Source of the DNA: Puccinellia tenuiflora
Taxonomy: Eukaryota; Streptophyta; Magnoliopsida; Poales; Poaceae
Assembly: GCA_012064385.1 (NCBI GenBank)
Contig: QRDG01001520.1
Coordinates: 434,001-498,000 of the forward strand
DNA length: 64,000 nt
Direction of reading: 5' to 3'
The notes under the pieces are model-generated. The model did not search any database and had not been told where the DNA came from. It saw only the letters and a program-made list of their open reading frames with translations. Both the position numbers and the translations under genes were made by a program. This document shows, in pieces, positions 10,357 through 19,147 of the stretch (within the stretch, counting starts at the first letter, position 1; every line of letters starts with the position of its first letter).

Positions 10357-12275
10357 TGTTGGGAATATGCCCTAGAGGCAATAATAAAATGGTTTATTAG
10401 CATATTCATGTTTATGATAATAGTTTATTCTCCATGCTATAATTGTATTAATTGGAAACATAATACATGTGTGGAATATAAACAAACAGGTGTCCCTAGT
10501 AAGCCTCTACCGGACTAGTTCGTTAGTCAAGAGATGGTTAGAGTTCCTAATCATGGACTTGTTATAGTCACTTGATAATGGAGTCATATCATTAGGAGTA
10601 ATGATGTGATGGAAAAGACCCAATAATAAAGAGTTGCAATTGATCGTGTCATACAGTTTTATTGCCAACACTTTTAGTATGCCAAGTATAGTTTCCATAG
10701 ACCATGAGATTGTGTCACTCCCGTTTACCGGAGGAATACTTTGTGGACATCAAACGTCACTTCATAACTGGGTGATTATAAAGGTGGCTTTCAGGTATCT
10801 CCGATGGTATTTGTTGGGTGACATGAATCAAGATTGGGATTTGTCCTTCCTTGTGACGGAAAAGATATCTCTGGGCCCTCTCGGTAATATAGCATCAGAA
10901 AGGTTGCAACCATGTGATTAAGTCTTAATCATGGAGATCGTATATTATGGACGAGTAAAGAGAATTTGCCAGGTAACGAGATAGAACTAGATATGGAGAT
11001 ATCGACGATCAAATCTCGGGCAAATTAAATATCGGTGAGACAAAGGGAATCGTATACGAGATTAAGAATCTCCGGTATCGTGGTTCAATCGATAAGGAAC
11101 TTCGTTGAATATGTAGGAGTCAATATGGGCATCCCGGTCCCGCTATTGATTATTGATCTGATCATGTCTGCATATTCTCGAACCCGTAGGGTCACACACT
11201 TAACGCTCCGATGTAGCTAGGGTTTGCGATGAGATATTTGATGGTATGAACAAATGGTGATTCGGAGTCTCGGATGAGATCCTAGACATCATGAGGAGCT
11301 CCGGAAGAGTCCGGAGATAAAGTTTCATATAAGGAAAGTGGTTTCCAGGGTTCCGAAAAAGTTCGGGAAAATTCCGGCAGAGTACCGGAAGATTCTAGAA
11401 GGTTCCAGAAGGTTTCGGAGGGCCCCACCTTTGGGGGCCACGAACCTAGGAGGCCCACATGGATTAAGGGGAGGTGCAACAGCCCACTTGGGCTGGCCGC
11501 ACCCTCTCCCTAAAGGCCCATGCGGTTGGCCCATGTGGGAGGCACCCAAAACCCTAGGGGGCGACTTGGGGAACAAGTTCCCTCAAGCCGCCGGCCCTAG
11601 GACTTGGAGGAGGGGCCAAGGCATCCCCCCACGCCTATATAAAGGGGAGGGGAGGGCTGGGGCGTGACACACCATACCCTAGCCGCACCACCCCCTCTCT
11701 TCCCTTCTCTCTCTCTCGTACCCGGCTTGGCGAAGCCTGTCGGCGGGAAAACCTCCACCCTAGCTCTAGCCGCACGCCACCTCTCCCCGGAGGGCTGCCG
11801 CCTCCTAGATCTACACCTCTAGCTGCATCACCCCTAGCATAGGGCTGCTGCGCCATCTCCTCGTCATCCTCCTCGTGCCATGGCTTTGGCGAAGCCATGC
11901 TCACAGAGATCTACACCATCAACGCCACCACAACCGCCGTGGTGCCGAGATCTATCTAGCCACGTCCTCCTCGCTTGCGGGATCAAGGAGAGGACGTCTA
12001 CATCGAGCCATATGTGTGGATACCGCGGAGGTGCTGCTCGTTGCGGCGCTTCATCGGATTGGATCTTTGAGGAAATACATCTCCTCGCGACTAGATGAGT
12101 CTAGTTGCGGGGATCGACTAGCCAACCCCTGCACCGACAAAACGCGTTTGTTGATCTTCAAGGGTAAGAGATTAGATCTCATCTTCACTACCACCGTCTA
12201 ATAGATCTAGATCCTTGGGGTTTCTTCCGCTTGTTTCGTAGGAATTTTTTTGTTTTCTATGCAACGACCCCTTCA
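10357..12275 (+). repeat. 3' LTR of the copia element
   Basis: The LTR starts TGTTGGGAATATGCC and ends CCCCTTCA. It is the longer copy (1,919 bp) and keeps a CT-rich segment near 11660-11740 that the 5' LTR lost. A TATA-like CCTATATAAAGG is at 11633-11644. Substitutions against the 5' LTR are scattered through the whole length, so the insertion is not very recent. Confidence 0.9.
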
Positions 12276-14235
12276 AAAGTTTGCAATAAATAAGGCAAAT
12301 GCTGCTAAAAAGAAGTACCACCACACTATGGGGCCTGGTGGCTATGCCTTTTCCATACCTAAGTGGGAAAAACTTGAGGCCGACCTGCTGGCTAAAGGGA
12401 TCGTTCCAGAGCCTATAAAAGAAGGATGGATCGAACGGTCAAGAAATTGGTTTTACGGGCATGGGGGCACATTGGACGCAGAAGGAAAGTGCATATATAA
12501 CAGAAGACACAAGGATAATCCCCTACTACCCATCTAAGAAATTAGGAAAGCAGTAAAAGATGTTGAAGAGGGACGGTTCCGTCCCGATAGAGAGAATGAT
12601 GAGCTTGCACGCGCCCTTGGGAATCCCGAACACGAAGTACGAACACGACGCACCTCAGGCTTCAAGCCGTGGGCACATGGGTTTCCCACGGAAAGGAAAA
12701 TATTTCCCGATAGAAGTCATCTGAGGAGAAAGGAAAGGGAGGCAAGCGAAGCAAGCGCTGCTGCAGATCGGCTGCGTCATGTAGAAGAAACAATGAAGCG
12801 GCAGCAGGATCAGATTGACCGACTTAGCCAGCAAGGCACTGCCGGCTCATCTCAGCAGCACGTTGTAGAAGCTGCAGTCGATGCTACCAACCCATCATAT
12901 CGGAAAAGCAGCGTGGCTTCGAGCATGGTCCCGGCTGGTGATGATGATGCACTGACGACGGATCCTCTTCGTCGCTACCCAGTGGATGATATCACAGAGA
13001 GCACACCTTGTGAGTTACATGTGAAAGTGCTCAACTTAACCATGAAGGCGGCGGTCGGCTATGCCGTACCAATTGGACCTACACCAACTTTCCATTGCTC
13101 CCCGGTTCCTCATGGCTACGCTGTTGTCGGGGTGGATGAAGTTAGTAAAGGATTTGAGGAGCTGAATCTGGAACACCCTGCAGGTGAAGATGGGGAGGTG
13201 GTTGAACTTGGAGAAGCCAGGATAGGGACCATTCTATGCCCAAAGGAATTCATCGTGCTTCCAAACTAGCCGCCAAGGCCATCGACTCCTCACCAGTCTC
13301 CAACATAACAGTCCTCTCCACCGCAGCCGCCTCAGGCGCCTTCTTCGCCGCCTCACCACTCTCCAGCGCAACAGTCCTCTTCGCCTCCGTCGCCGCCTCC
13401 GCCGCCGCGTTAGTTGTCTCCGCCCACTCAGGCTCATCGTACCACTGCTGGTACTACGAGGAGTGGTAACCGATCACCGAAACGTACAAGGTCACCCCTC
13501 CCAAAAGTACCTCATAAGAATCTTCCCAAGAGACCTTGCGACTATACGGTGGAGGAAAATAAGGCGATCGCAAAAGCCCAAACGGACCAGTGGTTTGCTA
13601 ACTTGAAGCTAAAGAAGCTGAAAGCACTATTCCCCGACACCCCAGAAGAAAAAAGCCGCCGTCGTAAAAATGTTGAAGACCCTTGAACAACCCCCGCCAA
13701 AGCTGACATCAGACTATGACCGCTCTATTCTCAAGTCGGTTCGGGCAAATAAACAGCGGTCGAAGAATGGTAGTGCAAGCCGAAAATCAATTGCTCAGCT
13801 CGGAAAACAGCAAAAACAATCGTGCCCCCCGCTCAAAGTGTTTTCCGATACCGAGGTGGGGTCGAGCAAACGTGCGGTCGGCATCGATCCTGAGTTTGTT
13901 GCACTGTACGGAGAAGCAGCCTCTGCTCAGGGCATGTCTATTGCTCAGTACTTAAACCAATTACAATTCCACGAAGAAATAGTTCCAAAATACAAATACC
14001 GGCACGGGCATCCTCTCGTCAAACCTGAGTTAGTCAAAGATCTACCAACAAAAATGCGAAGATTGCATAGTTGGTACATGGCAGACTCAAAGAAAGGGGG
14101 AAATTGGATCTACGTGGGATATAAGAACGAGGATTACGGGCATGGAGCTGGCGTGGTAATGATTGAATTTTCTGAATTATTTCAGTTATACCAACAAGAC
14201 GCCCTTGACAAAGCTATCATCAGTGCCTATTGTCT
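12276..14235 (+). pseudogene. CACTA second gene, middle part (Transposase_24-like and DUF8039-like)
   Basis: The frame resumes right after the copia element with NKANAAKKKYHHTMGPGGY and PKWEKLEADLLAKGIVP, which is the plant Ptta/En/Spm (Transposase_24, PF03004) signature. Next come EEGRFRPDRENDELARALGN, a Q-rich helix (METMKRQQDQIDRL region, near 12793) and CELHVKVLNLTMKAAVGYA...VGVDEVSKGFE, a domain I recall as DUF8039. A proline-rich linker (13270-13440) and a basic segment PHKNLPKRPCDYTVEENKAI follow. Lesions in this frame are TAA 12535-12537, TAG 13267-13269, TAA 13306-13308, TAG 13411-13413 and a frameshift near 13670-13686. After the shift the frame runs to a donor (TGTCT|GTAAGT) at 14235. 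Such proteins accompany TNP2 in many grass CACTA elements and probably bind terminal repeats; that role is inferred. Confidence 0.8.
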
Positions 14236-14324
14236 GTAAGTATTATTTCTGTAATTAAGTCTCTAGCTAGCTCACCTCATTCATTGCATTTATAATCTTA
14301 CTCATCACTATATTAATTATGCAG

Positions 14325-15277
14325 AATGAAGATTCTTCAATGCAAAAGAGGACAAATCTATGACATTGGCTTCGTTGACCCAAATTCTGTTCAAGAAAAA
14401 AGTCTCCATGATTTTTACAACGATACAGAGAATAACTTGGTAAATGCGTTATGGTTTAACGAAACTAAAAGAGAAATACTATTTCCTTACAACTTCCAGT
14501 AAGTGTTACTGTCTTGTACACATTCTATTTCGCTTAATTTCTCGATGTTAAGTGTATAATTGATGACTTATGCGTGCGTAGCTTTCACTTTATTCTGCCA
14601 ATCATTATGCCTGACAAAGGAGTAGTACTTGTTGTGGACTCGTTACATAAACCACTTAAGGATTGGGCGGACATGCAGGAATGCCTCAAGAGGTAATTTC
14701 AATCATATTATGGCACTATATCGGCAACTTTCCGTTCATTTACTGATAGCAAGTAATTAATATATAACTCATTTATTCATTTTCTTTGCCGGACAGAGCT
14801 TGGAAACGATTCACCGCCAGGGCTAGGGGTGATTGGGCGAATGAGCTTACATTTAAACCAATAAATGTAAGTATTACTATCTAGATCCGCGCATCTCTTT
14901 GATTCTAGTTCAATACCATTACCATTCTTGATTATTATTTTGATTGAACTCTGTTCCCGTAAAGTGCTTGAGGCACGGAAGTGGGAATCACTTATGTGGA
15001 TACTACGTCTGCGAGTTCATTCGTCAGACGTGCTGTGAGAAGGGCGGAATCTTAGAACAACTTGAAGTGCGTATGCAATATCATAATAAAAAGTTTATTG
15101 CCATCAATTATGTTTACTTTTATTCATATATATTGACCCTTTTTTAATTAGATCGAACGGTTGCGGGAAGGCCTTTTACCACAGGATCGCATACGAGCAA
15201 TTTAAGAGGAAATTGCCGGATTCTTAGATGCAGAGGTTCTAGATCCGAAAAGAGAATACTACTATAAGTTAGGTTGA
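14325..15277 (+). pseudogene. CACTA second gene, Ulp1-like C48 cysteine peptidase exons
   Basis: Five exons with consistent phase can be traced: 14325-14498, 14582-14692, 14797-14866, 14965-15066 and 15152-15277, each bounded by GT-AG. The encoded order HFILPI, GVVLVVDSLH, WADMQECLKRAWKRF and GNHLCGYYVCEFIRQTC is the Ulp1/SENP-type catalytic domain. The His (HFIL), Asp (VVDSL) and Cys (NHLCGYY) of the triad are all kept. The last exon reads IERLREGLLPQDRIRAI, then TAA at 15203-15205. The same frame continues EEIAGFLDAE to TGA at 15275-15277, so the TAA looks like a CAA-to-TAA change that removes only the tail. Ulp1 enzymes process or remove SUMO. Transposon-borne versions are known in plants but their role is unclear. 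Confidence 0.8.
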
Positions 15278-15697
15278 AATTAAATAGTGAGTGTAAAAGA
15301 GATGTATATATATAAGAATGAAACTCGTGTGTATTGTACCGTTTGTAATATGTTTGACCCAGCACGACGAATGAGACGTGTATAATATATTCGTGACGAT
15401 GATGTGTAATAGTGGTTCCCCATATTTAACTAGTAGTGGCATTTTTGTAGTTCTAAAAATATTTAATTTAAAATTTTAAAACATGCATGCATTTGACATA
15501 ATCAAATAGGTCTTATTTTTCTGAACATTTTAATATTTTATTCATATTTTTATGAATTACAGAATAAGCATTATTGATTTTACAAATTTAAATATTTTTC
15601 TGAAATTTCTAAAAAAATTGAAAAAATCTGACGGGACAATAGTCCCTCCGCCCCTGCTGCCTCCGGCCTGGCCACGTGCCCCCCCCCCCCCCCCCCC
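15278..15697 (+). other. CACTA 3' non-coding region with a poly-C tract
   Basis: AT-rich 3' flank of the peptidase gene, then an uninterrupted run of 19 C at 15679-15697. No gene is seen. Confidence 0.6.
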
Positions 15698-15817
15698 ATT
15701 AGTCCCGGTTCGTGTCTCAACCGGGACTAGCATTAGTCCCGATTTGCTAGTCCCGGTTGGTGAACCGGGACTAATGGCCCAACCCAACCGGGACTATAGG
15801 GGGGTTTTTCACTAGTG
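15698..15817. repeat. Right subterminal repeats and terminus of the first CACTA element
   Basis: Palindromic units ATTAGTCCCGGTT...AACCGGGACTA occur at about 15698-15728, 15742-15776 and 15779-15795. They are followed by the end sequence TTTTTCACTAGTG. These are the expected binding sites for the element's own proteins. Confidence 0.85.
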
Positions 15818-16529
15818 GTGCTACTAGGATCATGTATTCTTACATGCTCTAATAGGATTGTTTTCTTATGCCCATTGTATTTTTCATAAGTTAAACACAA
15901 AATTAGTTTCCTTTAGCAACGAACATTAACCAACTCTCGGTTGGGATGCTTATGAGAGGGAGACTGTTCTTTTCGTACACATACACAAGCACAATGCAAA
16001 TGAAGATGAATATAACATTCTAATATTCTAATGTATGTATGAAAATATCTTAAAAGTGTGGTGGAGTAAATCTTAGTTAATGAGAGATAATTAGTTGGTT
16101 TCTTGCTTTGTATGCACACAACGTCAAATTGCTTTTATCTAATTGCATTTAAAACGAAGCTGGGTCTTAATGTTTTTTAATACTATATGTCTGTCTTTTC
16201 ATACATGTGAACTTTCAAGTGCATACTTTACATGTTTAATCGAGGAATAATCGATGAACAGGCCGTGGCAACGTACATGCACTCCGCTAGTATGTCATAA
16301 AATGGGAGGGAGGGAGGGTGTGTTAGTGTAGAAAATCATCTGGATATATAAAATTATAAATACTCTTGACACGTATCAGTTATGTATGTTGAGTTTATAC
16401 CTATCACGCTTAAATGTTGATAATTAAAATCCAACGAAAATCCAAAAGTTCATCCTTTAGTAAATTGATATGTTTATTTTCGAATTCATTCGTGTATCAG
16501 TCTGGACATGCGATTTTGTTGTTTCGTGA
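15818..16529. other. Intergenic sequence, nothing recognised
   Basis: AT-rich sequence after the CACTA terminus. No protein, RNA gene or repeat structure could be assigned. Confidence 0.4.
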
Positions 16530-17430
16530 TGATAGAATGGCCTTTACTATTTCCTCCTAGGAAAAGGGTGTCGAAAGACAACCTAGAACGATTTGACTAT
16601 ACACATGGTGCTACATTTGTGAATAAATCCCTAAAAATCAGTAGCAATGACTAACTTGTCTTTCAAATCGAAGCGGTCGACCCTATTGTGGTTTAGCACA
16701 GAGATAGAATTTGTGTGCGATTGGCAGTAGGCTGCAATGTGAACGAAACGATAATTCTCGTCACCTAGCTGACACCAATTCAGTTTACCACGGCGTTTCG
16801 AGTACTTGGCCTTCCATATGAGAAGATGTTCTAATTTTCTCTAAGCATGTTTCCTAAAAGTAAACTCCAACTATGAAAGTCTCCTTCTTTCCTCTATTCC
16901 AGTAAATAAAATCGATAGATTTCTTATTATTGGAGATAATCAGTTGCATATTTCCTTTTGTTTTTTGCCAGGACCTTAAACCAGCCCCCAATCTTCCAAG
17001 TTCAAAATTAAACTTCATCGTAGAAGAAGCAATTTGTTATGTCTCTGATTTCAGATTGAGTGAGAATGTCGTTGACCTCATGAACTTGCAACCAGTGATT
17101 CTCGAATCTGAATAATTTGGTCAACACCATAAAATCTACCAAAATGGGATGGTGATCCGAACTTAGAGCTGTTTTTGCTGTCACAAATTATGAAGAAAAG
17201 ATTGGCTCCAGTTTGTGTTGATTAGAATGTTGTCTAACTTGGGCATAGTCGGAGATCTCGTTTTGTTAGACCAGGTGAATTTTCTGTCGAGAAGCCAGTG
17301 TGTATTAATCCACTCATTAAACAGCTCCATTAAATTATATTTGATTTTGTCGTTAATATTTTCATATGAATATCTTTACAATTTGAAATGTTCGAGAATC
17401 ATCCAAGCTTCATGGGCTAAATAGGTCCGA
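16530..17430 (-). pseudogene. Decayed LINE (non-LTR retrotransposon) ORF2 fragment
   Basis: Minus-strand translation, with frameshifts and stops, gives in order NLMELFNEWINTHWLLDRKF followed by TWSN, then LDNILINTNW, then SDHHPILV. This is the C-terminal part of an APE-type endonuclease (the FTWSN and SDHxP motifs). Further along come RRGKLNWCQLGDEN and FVHIAAYCQSHTNSI, the linker between endonuclease and reverse transcriptase. No reverse-transcriptase catalytic box remains. The relic is old: there are at least three lesions in 900 bp. No target duplication was found. Confidence 0.7.
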
Positions 17431-19147
17431 ATCACTCATTCTTGTCCTGATGACCGAGCCCTCAAGTGCTCCAGTTTATGATGCTCAAGGTAATCACCTG
17501 TACCAGATGCAGAGAAAAAGAAGCGACGTTATGTAGCAGAGAAAGAAGTGGATGCAGATCAGCAGATGAAGTGTATGTAGAATGCAAGCAAGCGTTCTAG
17601 TAAGCGAGATAAAGTAGAAACATAACAGGTTATAAGGGCATAACAAACAACGACGAACACTGAAGTATATCAGAAGATAGACCAAAATCAGACACTGGGG
17701 TAACATTGCAGTTGAATAACTTCATGACAACAGACTCGAGATACTTGAAGAAGTACAAGACCTAGTCGGACGCGACACACAAGAACCTACGCAGTTGCCA
17801 TATAGCCAATGCTCATGAGACATGGGGTCGAGAATAAGCAGATGTCGATCGATAAGCTATACGCTAAGCGACAGGTACTTGATATACTAGAGCGTTTGGT
17901 AGTCTGCATCATTTTTTGCGCCCACCAGAATAGGCTGTGCAGGGCCATGTCCAGCGAATGCAGCCTCTGGGCCATTTTATGTATGCTGTTTGGTTGCTTA
18001 ATGGTTCATTCTTTTCACGAGGATAAATGAGAGCTTGATGTTTGGTAGCCTGTACAGTTCCATTTTGCTTAAGGTTGGTGCAAATAATGGGTGTTTGGCT
18101 GCATGCTATGGTGTATGTGGCTACCTCTTATCAATAGTTGTGAGGTTACCATAGCACATAATGAACATACCATACACAGATTAGAAATAGCATAAAATAA
18201 ACATATCATGGACAATTCAAAATATGATCATTGCTTAGCAGTTCTAGTTCGTCGGGATAGCATACGGGACAGAGAGCACCACGAGTTAATGAGCAATTCG
18301 TCATGTGCATCTCAAGTTCAACAATGGAGAGGTTAATATATACCACCTTTCAAAATATTACAAACCAGGAATCAAACCAAATCTCAAAATTTATACTGTT
18401 GTTGGCAATAAGCACGCAACCAGCGGAAATCCACTTTGGTGCCCGGGCGGTTCTGTTTTTGATTTTTCAAAATTTGAAAATGCTTCGGAAAAATCTGAAA
18501 AAAAAAATTGGACAGAAACATATGCAAGTAACAAACACTCGTGAAAAATTTCGACAGAAAATAACAATTTTCTGCTCTGTGCAAAAAAGACAAATTCTCA
18601 GTTTTTTGCCACAAATTTCATGCTCGCGCCATCTCCGCCTATCTGTTGCCTGCAGCAGCTCGCACGCGGAGTTCCTCGAGGTGGCACGCCGAAGGCCTGA
18701 CTCCAAGGGCATGGTCGTTTCGAGCGTGTCTCTCGACTCTAGATCGAGACTGCTTTACTCAGCACGCTGGTCTAATATGAAAACCCACACAAGCAACCAA
18801 ACGTCACGTTTCTGCAGTTGCCGGCCCTGATCTGGGCATTTGCATGCTATCAACGCGCACCTAATGTTTCGCAGCAGCAGCGACATGGTGTCAACACGAA
18901 TCCACCGAATGCCACCGTTGTCGTGAGTCACGCACGCACCTAGACTGAAAGCCGGACACCCACCTCAGACGGAGCCAAGGAATAAGTTTGGAAAAGCTAG
19001 TAACCCGACAACACTACCCTCCAGAACCATCGGACACGAGCACGACGACTCCCACTCCGGCGCTCTGCTCCCGTCTCTGCTCCTTGCGCTGCGTGCCCTC
19101 TTGAGCTTTTCTGCCGCCGGCGCGGCCGCTATCTTCTGCACGATCAA
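17431..19147. other. Upstream region of the STAR1-like gene
   Basis: No gene is recognised. About 18420-18640 contains AT-rich sequence with TTTTCAAAATTTGAAAA palindromes that looks repeat-derived. From about 18950 the sequence turns C-rich (CACGAGCACGACGACTCCCACTCCGG), as expected for a 5' untranslated leader. No clear TATA box was seen near it. Confidence 0.4.

Larger units (their letters stand above)
3832..12275 (+). mobile_element. BARE/Angela-type Ty1-copia LTR retrotransposon, gag-only remnant
   Basis: Two direct LTRs (3832-5676 and 10357-12275) begin with the BARE/WIS/Angela signature TGTTGGGAATATGCCCTAG. A primer-binding site matching initiator tRNA-Met (TGGTATCAGAGC) follows the left LTR, and a purine-rich tract (GCAAGTGGGAGAC) precedes the right one. 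Flanking 5-mers AAATT (3827-3831) and AAAGT (12276-12280) agree at four of five bases and are probably a decayed target duplication. The element splits the CACTA second gene. Its internal region is only about 4.7 kb and holds a recognisable gag but no recognisable protease, integrase or reverse transcriptase, so it would have needed proteins supplied by a relative. Confidence 0.92.
1..15817 (+). mobile_element. CACTA (En/Spm) DNA transposon, right-hand part
   Basis: The right end is the terminal motif CACTAGTG at 15810-15817, preceded by palindromic subterminal repeats of the type CCCGGTTGGTG...CACCAACCGGG that are typical of Triticeae CACTA elements. The left end lies outside the window. The element carries the tail of a TNP2-like transposase (1-714) and a second multi-exon gene (2975-15277) in the same orientation. 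That second gene is split by a copia element at 3832-12275. Both genes contain frameshifts or stops, so this copy is dead as an autonomous element. Cut-and-paste elements of this class usually make 3-bp target duplications; the base triplet after the right end is GTG, but the left copy cannot be checked here. Confidence 0.85.
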
